In this document: positions 1 through 8,755 of the stretch, piece after piece
How the letters are laid out: each line of letters starts with the position of its first letter
Position numbering within the stretch: the first letter of the stretch is position 1
From: Deltaproteobacteria bacterium
Lineage (GTDB): Bacteria > Desulfobacterota > Desulfobulbia > Desulfobulbales > SURF-16
Assembly: GCA_016219175.1 (NCBI GenBank)
Contig: JACRCD010000025.1
Location: 105,545 to 169,544 of the forward strand
Reading direction: 5' to 3'
DNA: 64,000 nt
Notes under the pieces: generated by a model
Database searches by the model: none
The model's input: only the letters and a program-made list of their open reading frames with translations
Told to the model about the DNA's origin: nothing
Made by a program: the position numbers and the translations under genes

Positions 1-76
1 CGGGTTGACGGGTTAATGGTATTTAGTCCCTAATGAGTTGAATCGTGACAATTTGGCAACTATGCGGGTGTCAAGC

Positions 77-136
77 AGCCGAAATGCAGGAGTCAGCAGC
101 GACACGGGCCGACAAATTACGCCTGCTATTTCGGCT
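77..136. repeat. Long inverted repeat upstream of the first gene
   Basis: AGCCGAAAT at 77-85 pairs with ATTTCGGCT at 128-136, and GCAGG at 86-90 pairs with CCTGC at 122-126 across one bulged base. This gives about 14 base pairs around a 31-base loop. No T-run follows on either strand, so it is not a classic terminator. It ends 53 bases before the lipoprotein start and could be a leader structure or a small palindromic repeat. Confidence 0.45.
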
Positions 137-189
137 TCTGGCTCCCGAGCAGTTACCTGCACAATTTATTTAAAGCGCACAATAAAAAA

Positions 190-1461
190 ATGAACCGAAA
201 AAACATCCTTTATCTTGGCCTGGCCCTTTTTCTTTTCCTCCCCGGTTGCAGCAGTACTATGCTGCAAGTCAAGGACGCCTCCGAGCAGGGCGCGCAGCAG
301 CTCTCCTATGACGATATCCACACTCTTGTCTCAGGAAAACGAGTGCATATCGCCCACTGGGACAAATCGATTGAGGCTGATGTCTCTTTTTACAACAGCG
401 GCAAGCTTGCCGCAGATAACAGCGCCGGCCAGAAAACCGAAGGCAAATGGCAGGTGACAAAGGACAACACCCTGTGCCTCCGATATGACCAATGGGCCAA
501 CCGTGAGATGCAGTGCTATTCCCTGTACAAGATGGATGACGGCTTCAAGATGTTCAGGTCGGACGGAGGCTTGGAGTCCACTCTGGCCGTAACCTCCGAC
601 ATCGCCCCGGAATCAGCGGACAGCGGCGTTGGACTCGGCCAGGCCATGCCGGGCAGCACCTCGGCGGACACCCCGGCCATGCCGGATGCGGGAGCCCCCC
701 GCACCCAGATTATTCCCGACCCCAATGCTGCATCCTCCAAGGGAGATGCCTCCAAAAAAGACAGCTGGTGGAAATTCAACTGGTTTGCCGATGACACCGG
801 CGAAAACGAACAGGAATCCGCTGAAACCGCCGGAGATTATGTTATTGCGCCTCCCCCTCCCCTTTCCCGGGAAATGACTCATCTTCTGGATGAAAAGGAA
901 TGTGTAAAATGTGATCTTGCCAGCCAGAATCTGCAGAACGCCAGCTTGAAAAAGGCGGATCTTGAGGAGGCGAATCTCTCCGGCGCCAATCTCTCCGGGG
1001 CCTTCCTGCGGGGCGCCAACCTGAAAAGCGCCACCCTGGCAAAGGCCAACCTGTCCGGCGCTAACCTCGAAGGCGCGGATCTCTCCGGCGCCGATCTCTC
1101 CGGCGCCAATCTCGAAGGCGCCAATCTCGAGGATGCCCTGCTTGAGGGCGCCGCGCTCAAAGAGAGCAGGCTGGTGGATGCCATTCTCGTCAAGGCCGTC
1201 ATGAAAAACGCCAGCCTGGAGCAGGCCAATCTGCACTGGGCCATCCTGAGCGCGGCGGCCTTAAGCGGGGCCAACATGAAAGGCAGCTATCTGGTGAAAG
1301 CCTCTTTTTACAAGGCCGACCTCACCGGCGCCGATCTCTCCGGCGCCGTCACCCAACGGGCCAATTTTGACCAGGCCCTGGGCTATGCTTCCCAGTCTGG
1401 CGAGCCTGACAGCGGCAAAAAGGAAGAAAAAAAGGATAAGTCGTTTTTCGGTCTGTTTTAA
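190..1461 (+). CDS. Pentapeptide-repeat lipoprotein
   Basis: The 423-residue protein has a lipoprotein signal peptide with lipobox LPGC, so Cys20 should be lipidated. Residues about 35-140 form a small domain rich in Trp and Tyr that resembles the DUF995-like domains of other secreted proteins. An acidic, Pro/Ala-rich linker follows to about residue 225. Residues about 240-395 are roughly 30 pentapeptide repeats of the A(D/N)LSG type, which fold as a right-handed square beta-helix. A highly charged Lys/Glu/Asp tail ends in FFGLF. No cysteine network or catalytic residue stands out, so a structural or binding role at the cell envelope is an inference. No good Shine-Dalgarno precedes the ATG, but the signal peptide supports this start. 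The stop overlaps the convergent nadB stop by four bases. Confidence 0.8.
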   Translation: MNRKNILYLGLALFLFLPGCSSTMLQVKDASEQGAQQLSYDDIHTLVSGKRVHIAHWDKSIEADVSFYNSGKLAADNSAGQKTEGKWQVTKDNTLCLRYDQWANREMQCYSLYKMDDGFKMFRSDGGLESTLAVTSDIAPESADSGVGLGQAMPGSTSADTPAMPDAGAPRTQIIPDPNAASSKGDASKKDSWWKFNWFADDTGENEQESAETAGDYVIAPPPPLSREMTHLLDEKECVKCDLASQNLQNASLKKADLEEANLSGANLSGAFLRGANLKSATLAKANLSGANLEGADLSGADLSGANLEGANLEDALLEGAALKESRLVDAILVKAVMKNASLEQANLHWAILSAAALSGANMKGSYLVKASFYKADLTGADLSGAVTQRANFDQALGYASQSGEPDSGKKEEKKDKSFFGLF

Positions 1462-3077
1462 AAACCGTTCCCCTTTTGCAGCACCGTATCCTTGCACCAA
1501 TTTGCGTCGTCCCGGGCCGGATACTCCAGCATGTAATGCAGCCCCCGCGACTCCTTGCGGATCATGGCGCTCTTGACGATAAGCTCCGCCACCAGGGCAA
1601 TGTTTCTGAGCTCAATGAGATCCGGGGTCAGCAGATAATCCTTGAAATGCTGGGCGACCTCGTCCAGAATGGGCCGCATGCGTTTACGGACCAGATTGAG
1701 CCTTTTTTCCGAGCGGACAATCCCCACATAATTCCACATCAACCGTCTCAGCTGATCCCAGTTGTGGCTGATCAGCACGCACTCCTCAATTCTTGCCGCC
1801 TGCCCGGAAAACCAGGCCGGAACCCGGGGATGCTCGCGCCTTTGCAATTCCGGCCAGTCACGTTCACACTGGACAAAGGCCTGATGGGCAAAGACAACCG
1901 CCTCCAGCAGTGAGTTGCTGGCCAGCCGGTTGCCGCCATGCAGGCCGGTGCAGGCGGTTTCGCCAAAGGCAAAAAGATTGGCAATGGAGGAGCGGGCCAT
2001 GATATCGGTCAAAACCCCGCCGCACATGTAATGAGCCGCCGGCACCACGGGAATCGGCTCCCTGGTGATATCGATGCCGTAGGACAGGCAGGTCCGGTAA
2101 ATGTTGGGAAAGCGTTTTTTGACAAACTCCGCCGGTTTATGGCTGATGTCCAGAAAGACATTATCATCGCCGCTCCCCTTCATCTCGGCGTCGATGGCGC
2201 GGGCCACCGCATCGCGGGTGGCCAGATCGCCCCTGGCGTCATACCGGGACATGAAGGCGTTGCCGTGTTTATCAACCAGACATCCGCCCTCACCCCGCAC
2301 CGCCTCGGAAATAAGAAAATTTTTGGCCAGCGGATGATAGAGGCAGGTTGGATGAAACTGGACAAACTCCAGATTGGCCACCTTGGCCCCGGCCCGGTAT
2401 GCCATGGCGATACCGTCTCCCGTGGCGATGTCCGGGTTGGTGGTAAAGAGATAGACCTTGCCGGCCCCGCCGGTGCAGAGCAGGGTTGTTTTGGCCAGAT
2501 ACGGCGTTATGCTGTTGTCGCTTCTATCCAGGATATAGGCCCCCAGACAGCGGTCGGGAAACGGGCCGCTGACGGGAATCCCCGCCTTGGAGGCAATGAG
2601 CAGATCCACCGCCAGATGGTCTTCCAACACGGTGATGTTGTCGGTGGCCGCCACCTGGGCAAGCAGCCGCTTCTCAATTTCCCGGCCGGTGAGATCCCGG
2701 GCATGGGCGATGCGCCGGGCCGAATGGCCGCCTTCCCGGCCCAGATCGAGCAGGGAACTGTTTTTTTCGGCCCTGGTAAAGGAGACGCCAAGCGAAATGA
2801 GCTCCCGGATCCTCTCGGGTCCGCCTTCCACCACCAGCCGCACCACCTCTTCATTGCAGAGCCCGTCCCCGGCCCGCAGGGTGTCGGCAATGTGCATGTC
2901 GAAGGAATCCTGGGCGGACAGCACCGCGGCTATCCCCCCCTGGGCGAGATTTGTGGCGGTGTCCACCCTGTTTTTTTTGGTGACCAGGGTGACATGGCCG
3001 AGCCTGGCCGCCTTGAGGGCAAAGGAGAGGCCGGATATTCCTGAGCCGATAACGAGAAAATCTGTTGCCAATGTCAT
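1458..3077 (-). CDS. nadB: L-aspartate oxidase
   Basis: NadB oxidises L-aspartate to iminoaspartate with FAD, the first step of bacterial de novo NAD synthesis. NadA then uses the product; nadA and nadC are not in this window. The 539 residues fit the family. The FAD-binding GSGISGL lies at residues 12-18, followed by the conserved [10 protein letters not shown]. The substrate and flavin region contains [11 protein letters not shown] and EAVRGEGG, and the family end motif [14 protein letters not shown] is present, with a helical fumarate-reductase-like C-terminus. In an anaerobe the electron acceptor is probably fumarate or another carrier rather than oxygen (inference). The ATG start is immediately followed by the Rossmann strand. 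The gene is monocistronic here, convergent with the lipoprotein gene and divergent from the HAD gene. Confidence 0.95.
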   Translation of the reverse strand: MTLATDFLVIGSGISGLSFALKAARLGHVTLVTKKNRVDTATNLAQGGIAAVLSAQDSFDMHIADTLRAGDGLCNEEVVRLVVEGGPERIRELISLGVSFTRAEKNSSLLDLGREGGHSARRIAHARDLTGREIEKRLLAQVAATDNITVLEDHLAVDLLIASKAGIPVSGPFPDRCLGAYILDRSDNSITPYLAKTTLLCTGGAGKVYLFTTNPDIATGDGIAMAYRAGAKVANLEFVQFHPTCLYHPLAKNFLISEAVRGEGGCLVDKHGNAFMSRYDARGDLATRDAVARAIDAEMKGSGDDNVFLDISHKPAEFVKKRFPNIYRTCLSYGIDITREPIPVVPAAHYMCGGVLTDIMARSSIANLFAFGETACTGLHGGNRLASNSLLEAVVFAHQAFVQCERDWPELQRREHPRVPAWFSGQAARIEECVLISHNWDQLRRLMWNYVGIVRSEKRLNLVRKRMRPILDEVAQHFKDYLLTPDLIELRNIALVAELIVKSAMIRKESRGLHYMLEYPARDDANWCKDTVLQKGNGF

Positions 3078-3185
3078 GGTTTGTATTTAGATTCTTATTT
3101 TTTTGGTCTGATGGATTCATCATCCTTCTATGAATGGGCAAAATACCAACCCTCAAAAATGAATTGACGATGTCACCAGGGAAAC

Positions 3186-3815
3186 ATGTCGGAACTGAAA
3201 CTTGTTATCTTTGATTGCGACGGCGTAATGTTTGACTCGAAGAACGCCAACAAGATGTACTACAACACTATTCTCTCAGCCCTGGGCCATCCACCCATGA
3301 CCGATGAGGAGATCGAATATGTGCATATCCATAACGTCATGGATTCGGTCCGCCACATCCTGCGTCACTATCCGGCCGACATCGATAAGGCGGAAAGATA
3401 CCGGGCCGATCTCGACTACCAGCCGTTCCTGCAGTATATGAACATGGAACCCGACCTGATCGAATTTCTCAACTTCCTGACCCCGCGCTACGAAAAGGCC
3501 ATCAGCACCAACCGCACGACCACCATGCGTGCCATTTTAGACATCTTCGGCCTGGCGCCATACTTCGGCAAGGTCGTCACCGCCTTTGACGTGGAGCGCC
3601 CCAAACCGTACCCGGACGCCCTGCATGCCATTCTCAACCATTTTAGCGTCAGGGTGGATGAGGCGATTTACATCGGTGATTCCATCATTGACCGCCAGCA
3701 CACGGGCAGCGTCGGCATGGAGATGATCGCCTTTAAAAATCCCGGCCTTGAGGCCGAATACCATGTGCAAAGCTTCATGGAAATCGCCAGACTGCCCCTC
3801 TTCCGGGGTAATTGA
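3186..3815 (+). CDS. HAD-superfamily phosphatase (phosphoglycolate phosphatase-like)
   Basis: A 209-residue haloacid-dehalogenase hydrolase. The nucleophile motif is FDCDGVMFDS near the N-terminus, with the two Asp separated by one residue. A helical cap (residues about 20-90) follows. Motif II is STNRT, motif III the Lys in RPKPYPDAL, and motif IV the acidic YIGDSIID. This order matches the Gph-like group that removes phosphate from small phosphorylated metabolites. The actual substrate cannot be read from the sequence. It is divergent from nadB by about 110 bases and has no close partner downstream. Confidence 0.85.
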   Translation: MSELKLVIFDCDGVMFDSKNANKMYYNTILSALGHPPMTDEEIEYVHIHNVMDSVRHILRHYPADIDKAERYRADLDYQPFLQYMNMEPDLIEFLNFLTPRYEKAISTNRTTTMRAILDIFGLAPYFGKVVTAFDVERPKPYPDALHAILNHFSVRVDEAIYIGDSIIDRQHTGSVGMEMIAFKNPGLEAEYHVQSFMEIARLPLFRGN

Positions 3816-3870
3816 GCAAGGCAAGGCACTCGACGTACGTTGAAACGCTGGAACGCTGGAACGTATTTTC

Positions 3871-4131
3871 TCAGTGGTGATGATGATCGTGCCCGTGATG
3901 GTGCTGGACAGCCCCACCCAGACTCTCCAGCGCCGTGTTCAGATATTTGTCGGCCTTGGCAAGTTTAGCCAGGGCCTTTTCGATGGCCTCGGCCGCCTCG
4001 GTTTGTCCCTCTTTTTTCGCCACCTCCACCCATTTCTGGAATTCATGCTGGTGGCTGTGACTGTGCTCAATCCAATGGGGGATGAGAACCCGTAATTTTT
4101 CCAGCTCAGAAAGATCTTTCTTTTCAGACAT
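3871..4131 (-). CDS. Small His-tailed protein, probable nickel binding
   Basis: An 86-residue protein with two helical stretches, an internal HWIEHSHSHQHEF histidine cluster and a C-terminal HHHGHDHHHH tail. I chose the ATG at 4131 because GGAGAGG sits seven bases upstream. A TTG five codons earlier would place that ribosome site inside the coding region. The start overlaps the stop of the CooT-like gene by eight bases (ATGTCTGA), implying coupled translation. Histidine tails of this kind occur in nickel storage and delivery proteins such as CooJ, HypB and UreE. CooJ is encoded beside CooT in Rhodospirillum rubrum. A nickel-chaperone role is therefore inferred from tail and neighbour; homology to CooJ is not shown. 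Confidence 0.75.
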   Translation of the reverse strand: MSEKKDLSELEKLRVLIPHWIEHSHSHQHEFQKWVEVAKKEGQTEAAEAIEKALAKLAKADKYLNTALESLGGAVQHHHGHDHHHH

Positions 4132-4333
4132 TTTTTTCCTCTCCAAGGGGGGCCAGCGTCACGGTTCCCCCCATGAAATCTATTCTTTTGACAAAGGCGG
4201 AAGGGATAATCCGGGGCTCTTCAAACAGCGTGCTGACCCGGATCCCGCCCCCGGCTGCCTCAAGATAGGTCACATTGTCCATCACGGTTTTGGTTGTCCC
4301 GTTTTCCTCATACACCACGCTCATCTGGCACAT
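4124..4333 (-). CDS. cooT: CooT-family nickel-binding protein
   Basis: A 69-residue protein that starts MCQMSVV. The invariant Met1-Cys2 pair is the nickel site of the CooT family. The rest follows the family layout: a short beta-rich body with VTYLEAAGGGIRVSTLFEE and a closing strand region. CooT dimers bind Ni(II) through Cys2 and help mature carbon monoxide dehydrogenase in organisms that have it. Many anaerobes carry the gene away from cooS, as here, so the client nickel enzyme is unknown. It is followed, with overlap, by a His-tailed protein and forms a two-gene leftward operon. Confidence 0.8.
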   Translation of the reverse strand: MCQMSVVYEENGTTKTVMDNVTYLEAAGGGIRVSTLFEEPRIIPSAFVKRIDFMGGTVTLAPLGEEKNV

Positions 4334-4365
4334 GCAAATTCTCCTTCACCGCAGGAGTGAATAAT

Positions 4366-4467
4366 ATGAAAATTGCTGCTACTATTGCAAAATTAGCAAA
4401 AATACGCCAGAAAATAAAGAAGATACCGTTTATTTCCCGTGCGCTGCACACCACATACCTTAAATAG
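4366..4467 (+). CDS. Small basic ORF upstream of the CoA-binding protein gene
   Basis: A 33-residue ORF beginning MKIAATIAKLAKIRQKIKK, preceded by AGGAG eight bases before the ATG. This is one of the better ribosome sites in the window. The peptide is strongly cationic (nine Lys or Arg) and amphipathic if helical. It ends at 4467, 14 bases before the CoA-binding gene. It could be a translated leader, an antimicrobial-like or membrane-active peptide, or chance. I do not recognise it. Confidence 0.4.
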   Translation: MKIAATIAKLAKIRQKIKKIPFISRALHTTYLK

Positions 4468-4481
4468 GGAGAGATAAGGAA

Positions 4482-4886
4482 ATGCTTGCCAATATGAAAG
4501 AGATCAGCGCCATTCTGCAAAACTGCAAAACCATCGCCGTCGTCGGTCTTTCCCCCAAGGAAAACAGACCGAGCAACCAGGTGGCCCGCTACCTGCAGGA
4601 TGTGGGCTACCGCATCATCCCGGTAAACCCGGGCCAGACGGAGATACTGGGGGAAACCTGTTACCCGAGCCTGCTGGATATTCCCGAGCCGGTTGATGTG
4701 GTGGATATCTTCCGCCGCTCGGAAGAGGTGCTGCCGGTGGTGGAACAGGCGGTGGCAATCAAGGCCAAGGCGGTGTGGATGCAGCAGGGCATCATAAACG
4801 AAGAGGCTGCCCTCCTGGCCCGGAGCCACGGTCTGGCCGTGGTCATGGACCGCTGCCTGAAGATTGACCACGCCTCGCTGCTGTAA
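4482..4886 (+). CDS. CoA-binding protein (YccU-like)
   Basis: A 134-residue single-domain Rossmann protein of the CoA_binding_2 family. The nucleotide-binding segment AVVGLSPKENRPSNQVARYL follows an N-terminal helix, then VNPGQTEILGE and VDVVDIFR, and the family-typical MQQGI and MDRCLKID near the end. Family members resemble the CoA-binding domain of succinyl-CoA synthetase alpha without the catalytic part. The cellular role is not established. The start is preceded by AAGGA with close spacing. It is the last gene before the convergent ABC operon. Confidence 0.88.
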   Translation: MLANMKEISAILQNCKTIAVVGLSPKENRPSNQVARYLQDVGYRIIPVNPGQTEILGETCYPSLLDIPEPVDVVDIFRRSEEVLPVVEQAVAIKAKAVWMQQGIINEEAALLARSHGLAVVMDRCLKIDHASLL

Positions 4887-4910
4887 AGGCGGCAGCCGGC
4901 CCGCACCTAC

Positions 4911-5603
4911 TCATCCGCCAAGCCGCTCGTCGGTCATGATCCTGCCGTCCCGCAGGGTGAGAATGCGCTGGGCCCGGCGGATCACCGCCGGATCATGGGA
5001 AGAAAAAACAAAGGTGGTTTGCAGTTGTTGTTTTAAGGCGGCAAACAGGTCGATCAGCTCTTCACCTGTTTTTGAATCGAGGTTGGCGGTGGGCTCATCG
5101 GCCAGGACAACCAACGGCCGGCTGACAATGGCCCGGGCCGCGGCCACCCTCTGCTGCTGCCCGCCGCTCAGCTGTCCCGGCCGTTTGTCCATCAATCGGC
5201 TCAGCCCCACACTGGCCAGGGCGGTATTCACCCTCTGCCGCCGTTCGTCCGCCTCCACATTCTGCAGCAGCAGCACATATTCCACGTTTTCATAGGCGTT
5301 TAATACCGGGATCAGATTAAACGACTGAAAAACAAAACCAAAGGCGCGGCGGCGGATTTTGGCAAGCTGCCCGCGCCCCAGCGTTGCTGTGTCCTTTTCC
5401 TCGATGAGGATCCGGCCCGAGGTTGGCCGGTCAATGCAGCCGATCATGTTCAGCAGGGTTGTTTTCCCAGCCCCGGACGGGCCGGCCAGACAGACAAACT
5501 CGCCCGGTCCGACGAGCAGGTCCGTGGCCTGCAAGGCGGTGACAGGGGAGCTTTGCCCGTCGCTGTAAGTTTTCATCACCTGCCGCAATTCAACCAGGGC
5601 CAT
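4911..5603 (-). CDS. ABC transporter ATP-binding protein, LolD/MacB type
   Basis: A 230-residue cytoplasmic ATPase. Walker A is [11 protein letters not shown] at about residue 40, the Q-loop lies in FVFQSFNL, the signature is [14 protein letters not shown], Walker B is [10 protein letters not shown] and the switch histidine is in FSSHDP. The sequence is of the LolD/MacB/FtsE group, whose partners are FtsX-like permeases that move lipids or lipoproteins or act as mechanotransmitters. Its partner is surely the permease just upstream (5786-7018), though a 182-base gap holding a long hairpin repeat separates them. It is the last gene of the leftward operon and ends convergent to the CoA-binding gene. 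Confidence 0.9.
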   Translation of the reverse strand: MALVELRQVMKTYSDGQSSPVTALQATDLLVGPGEFVCLAGPSGAGKTTLLNMIGCIDRPTSGRILIEEKDTATLGRGQLAKIRRRAFGFVFQSFNLIPVLNAYENVEYVLLLQNVEADERRQRVNTALASVGLSRLMDKRPGQLSGGQQQRVAAARAIVSRPLVVLADEPTANLDSKTGEELIDLFAALKQQLQTTFVFSSHDPAVIRRAQRILTLRDGRIMTDERLGG

Positions 5604-5671
5604 GAGGATTTTCCTTCAATTATGATGATCCCGTAAAAAAATCAGCCTGAAGCCGCCGGATGGCTAAGCAT

Positions 5672-5775
5672 AAAAGTTCGATATACAAGGCGCGGTGGTG
5701 TCGCGAAAGCGGAGACGTACATAAGGTACGGCGAGCATTTCGCGATCCAGCCGCAACGCAGTAGATCGGACTTTT
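5672..5775. repeat. Long imperfect hairpin repeat (REP/MITE-like), copy 1
   Basis: The arms begin AAAAGT and end CTTTTT and pair imperfectly over about 50 bases each. TCGCGAAA in one arm pairs with TTTCGCGA in the other, and the apex is GTAC-ATAAG-GTAC. It fills the gap between the permease and ATPase genes of one operon. A diverged element with the same layout lies at 26264-26394; both share the core CCGAT(C)TACTGCG in one arm. No ORF is present. It is most likely a dispersed palindromic element that may also act on the transcript between the two genes. Confidence 0.6.
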
Positions 5776-5785
5776 TGCGACGCCA

Positions 5786-7018
5786 TCAGTTATGGAGAAG
5801 CGCCTTGACCGGATCCATCCGGGACGCTTTCCAGGCGGGGTAGATCCCCGCGACGATTGCCGTGGCCAGGGTGACCAGGGCGGAACTCACCAGGTCTTCG
5901 GCGAGCACATGGGCCTTCAAGACATGGCCGGAGGCGAAATACTGGTTTGCGCTGATAAAGCTGCTCAGATCGAGACCATACCTCTGCAGCCAGGAACAGG
6001 CGGCGATGCCGGCCAGAAGTCCGAGAATTGTCGCGATGAGTCCCAGGAACAGCGATTCCAGCACAACAAGAGAGACAATCGCCGTGGGGCCCGTGCCGAT
6101 GGCGTTTAAGATGCCGAACTCCCTGAAGCGCTCAAAGATGACCGTGGTCATCGTATTGGTGATACCCATGGCGACGATGGCGAAAACAATAAAGACAAGA
6201 AGCCCCATGGTGGCGTCGTTGAGTTTGATGAGCTGGTCGAGATCAGGAGCAACTTTCTGCCAGGAAGAGACCTGAAACAACCCGGGATCGAGCTTTTCCC
6301 GTAAAGCCGTGGCCAAGGATTGCGCCCGCTCCGCCTCGGTCAGCAGGGCTATTTCCGTCACCACCTCGTCCGCCCCCAAGAAATGCTGGGCGGCCGGCAG
6401 GGGGAGATAGACATGGCTGCGGTCAAAAGTGGCGAGGTCGGTCTGGTATATGCCGCCGATCACGAACTTTCTTGTTGCCGGGCGGCCGAGCATGCCCTGG
6501 GCCATGAGAACCACCTCATCGCCTGACCGCACCCCGAGGCTTACCGCCAGAGGACTGCCAAGCAACAGCCTGTCCGCCTCGGCCAGATAGCTCCCCTCCA
6601 CCATTTTCCGGCCAATGAAGGTAACCTGTTGTTCATCTCCCGGCAGAACCCCGGCCAGCAGAATCGCCGAACTTTTGCGGCCCGCCAGCAGGAGGGCCGG
6701 AGATTTTATCCGCTCGGAAAACCGGGTTAACCCTAGAGTGGCCAACGTTCTCTTTGCCTCAGCAATATTGGCCATTGGCTGAATGACGGCCGTATTCGCC
6801 TCATAGCCCGCCGCATGCACCTGAATCGTGCCCGCATCAAGCCCCAGGGTGCTGCTGACCATTTCCTTATGCAACCCGGCTTTTAACGCCTGAAAAACAA
6901 TGAGGCAGAAGAGCCCGAAGGAAATGGCCAAAATGGTCAGCAAGGAACGCCGGACATTTCTGCGGATATTACGGAAGCCGATGCGGGCCAGGACAAGGAA
7001 GGTCTTCACGCTGATCAC
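5786..7018 (-). CDS. FtsX-type ABC transporter permease (LolC/MacB-like)
   Basis: A 410-residue inner-membrane protein with one N-terminal helix (about residues 25-48, LLTILAISFGLFCLIVF). A large periplasmic region of about 220 residues follows, then three C-terminal helices near 275-300, 320-345 and 380-400. It ends with the family-typical IYPAWKASRMDPVKALLHN. This is the MacB/LolC/E/FtsX topology, and the ATPase downstream is its likely partner. The ATG overlaps the upstream methyltransferase stop by four bases (ATGA), so it is translated with the lipid-enzyme genes. This coupling is the main reason to think the transporter handles their product or the proteins it modifies. Confidence 0.9.
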   Translation of the reverse strand: MISVKTFLVLARIGFRNIRRNVRRSLLTILAISFGLFCLIVFQALKAGLHKEMVSSTLGLDAGTIQVHAAGYEANTAVIQPMANIAEAKRTLATLGLTRFSERIKSPALLLAGRKSSAILLAGVLPGDEQQVTFIGRKMVEGSYLAEADRLLLGSPLAVSLGVRSGDEVVLMAQGMLGRPATRKFVIGGIYQTDLATFDRSHVYLPLPAAQHFLGADEVVTEIALLTEAERAQSLATALREKLDPGLFQVSSWQKVAPDLDQLIKLNDATMGLLVFIVFAIVAMGITNTMTTVIFERFREFGILNAIGTGPTAIVSLVVLESLFLGLIATILGLLAGIAACSWLQRYGLDLSSFISANQYFASGHVLKAHVLAEDLVSSALVTLATAIVAGIYPAWKASRMDPVKALLHN

Positions 7019-7677
7019 TCGGGCTTTCTGGCTTTGAAAAAGGAGACAAGACCATGGAGATGCGCTTTCTTTTCCACCTCCACGAAACCGGCCCCGCGCA
7101 TAAAATCGGCAAGCCGGCCCAGCAGGTTATCCTCCAGCTCCGGCTGCAATAACAGGTAGCGGCCGCCCCAGCCAAGCAACATCCCCATGGCTGTGGTGGG
7201 CCGGTCAATATCCGCGGTGAGCAGGAGCCCCCCGGGCCTCAGCACCCGGTACATCTCCGCAAAGGCCTTTTCCTTGAGCCCGCTGTCTATGTGATGGGTG
7301 AACATGGAATTCACTACCCAGTCGAAGGAGGCATCGGCAAAGGAAAGGGATTCGGCGATGCCGACCTGAAAATAGGCGGGGCTATGTTTTTTTGCCGCTT
7401 TTTGGCGGGCAATGGCAATCATGCGCGGCGCCGCATCAATACCGATGACCTCACCCGGCGCCGTTATCCGCCGAGCCAGCAGCAGGGTCAAACTTCCCGT
7501 GCCGCAGCCGATATCGAGAATACGATCCGTATCCTGTATATCCATGCAGGATATGGTTTTTTCCCTGAACCTGCGCTCCCGGCCAAAGGACAGCTTTTCA
7601 ACAAGCGGGTCATAGAGCCAGGCCACGTGATTCAGATCCCGCCCCCTGGTGACGGGATATTGGTCGCCGTTCATCAT
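7015..7677 (-). CDS. Class I SAM-dependent methyltransferase (UbiE/MenG-like)
   Basis: A 220-residue methyltransferase. Motif I is ILDIGCGTGSLTLLLA at about residues 55-70, the acidic end of strand 2 is VIGIDAAPRMI, motif II is FDWVVNSMFTHHI, and YRVLRPGGLLL marks motif III. The nearest well-known group is UbiE/MenG/Coq5-like, which methylates prenylated quinones. That would fit the neighbouring prenyl-synthase-like and ICMT-like genes, but the acceptor cannot be read from sequence. It overlaps the permease by four bases and follows the prenyl-synthase-like gene by four bases. Confidence 0.85.
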   Translation of the reverse strand: MMNGDQYPVTRGRDLNHVAWLYDPLVEKLSFGRERRFREKTISCMDIQDTDRILDIGCGTGSLTLLLARRITAPGEVIGIDAAPRMIAIARQKAAKKHSPAYFQVGIAESLSFADASFDWVVNSMFTHHIDSGLKEKAFAEMYRVLRPGGLLLTADIDRPTTAMGMLLGWGGRYLLLQPELEDNLLGRLADFMRGAGFVEVEKKAHLHGLVSFFKARKPE

Positions 7678-7681
7678 GGCA

Positions 7682-8749
7682 TCAAAACTTCTTGGCCGGC
7701 ATGGCGTCGTGTCCCGGGGAAGTCAAGGTCTGCCGGATATCCTCTTCCGCCGGGAAAAAGGGCAGGAGCCTCTGCACCCCGCGCAAACGGAAAAGCTGCC
7801 GGATGAGCCGCACAGCCTGCTGCCGGTCAAGCCAATAGCCGGCTCGGGCAAGCAGCTCAAAACCCTGCAGAGCCTCGCCGATGGCGCGCTCCATGACCAG
7901 CCCCACGCTGGCCTGGAAGGTTTCTTCAATGGCCGGCCCATCTCCGGAGCGCTCTGCCAGAGCCTGACCCAGAACAGACCTTTCGTCCACTGTTCCCTCA
8001 TGGTGGATAACGGAAACCAGATAGTTGTGCCTGCGGTCCCTGAGGTCGGCATAAAAATCGGTGAGATCGTCAATAACCTGCAAAGCCATGCCAATGCAGA
8101 AAATCCCCTGCTCAGCCAGGACGATGCGTTCACGCTGTTCTTTTTCAACCAGCAGCGGGGCCACGAAAGAGAGGCAGAGGAGTTTGCCCCCTTTGTACAT
8201 GTGCACCGAATCAAGAATCGCCGCGGGCGAGATAATCTCTTTCACCCCCCCCTCCTCCCGGGCCTCCCCCGCGCCGATGGGCACCATGGCCCCGAAGAGG
8301 GCAACATTGATGCCGGCCGCCACTTGGCGGTCAACAACCCCGTCATCAACCAGCTGGTTCATCATCCGGAAAAGAAACCGGTCAAACAGCAGGATATGCA
8401 TGACGCTTTTAAAACGCACCGCCTCGTCCGGCAGATTCAGGGGCAACATCTCCTTGTATTCATTGTCCAGCAGATTGTCCGTGCCGGTGACCAACCCCCG
8501 CAGACAATGATTGATCACCCCGTAGAGCATGCGCCTTTCCCGGGCAATGCCAAGGGCCTTGTAAACCGAGAGGAAAAGGATGGAGAAGAAATTCTTCTGG
8601 GCATAGCGCGCCATGCCCAGACGTCGTCCCTTGTCCCGGATATACTTCCCGTCCAGAAATTCATCGAGCAGCAATTGAATTTTTTCCTCTACCTTCCGAT
8701 GTTCCCGGGCGGCAAGCAGGAAATTTCTAAAAAACTTTATCGACTGCAT
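7682..8749 (-). CDS. Trans-prenyl diphosphate synthase-like protein
   Basis: A 355-residue all-helical protein. GTDNLLDNEY (D91, D95) sits where the first aspartate-rich motif of trans-isoprenyl diphosphate synthases lies. KGGK at 186-189 and QVIDDLTDF (D227, D228, D231) match the middle lysine region and the second aspartate-rich motif. The first motif is D-x3-D with Asn replacing the second Asp. Overall similarity to IspA or IspB looks weak and the protein is longer, with about 60 extra N-terminal residues. It may be a diverged prenyltransferase or terpene-synthase-like enzyme rather than a chain-elongating synthase. Its company of two methyltransferase-like proteins and an ABC pair is suggestive of lipid tailoring. 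Confidence 0.7.
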   Translation of the reverse strand: MQSIKFFRNFLLAAREHRKVEEKIQLLLDEFLDGKYIRDKGRRLGMARYAQKNFFSILFLSVYKALGIARERRMLYGVINHCLRGLVTGTDNLLDNEYKEMLPLNLPDEAVRFKSVMHILLFDRFLFRMMNQLVDDGVVDRQVAAGINVALFGAMVPIGAGEAREEGGVKEIISPAAILDSVHMYKGGKLLCLSFVAPLLVEKEQRERIVLAEQGIFCIGMALQVIDDLTDFYADLRDRRHNYLVSVIHHEGTVDERSVLGQALAERSGDGPAIEETFQASVGLVMERAIGEALQGFELLARAGYWLDRQQAVRLIRQLFRLRGVQRLLPFFPAEEDIRQTLTSPGHDAMPAKKF

Positions 8750-8755
8750 CTTCCG

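Noticed and set aside
613..1236. 207-codon antisense frame in the pentapeptide gene
   Set aside because: It mirrors the repetitive codons of the lipoprotein gene, is low-complexity and has no ribosome site.
1938..3044. 368-codon frame antisense to nadB
   Set aside because: nadB is unmistakable; the antisense frame is a GC-codon shadow rich in Gly, His and Gln.
3844..3862. Tandem GGAACGCT-like motif after the HAD gene
   Set aside because: Two short copies only; too small for a repeat array or CRISPR.
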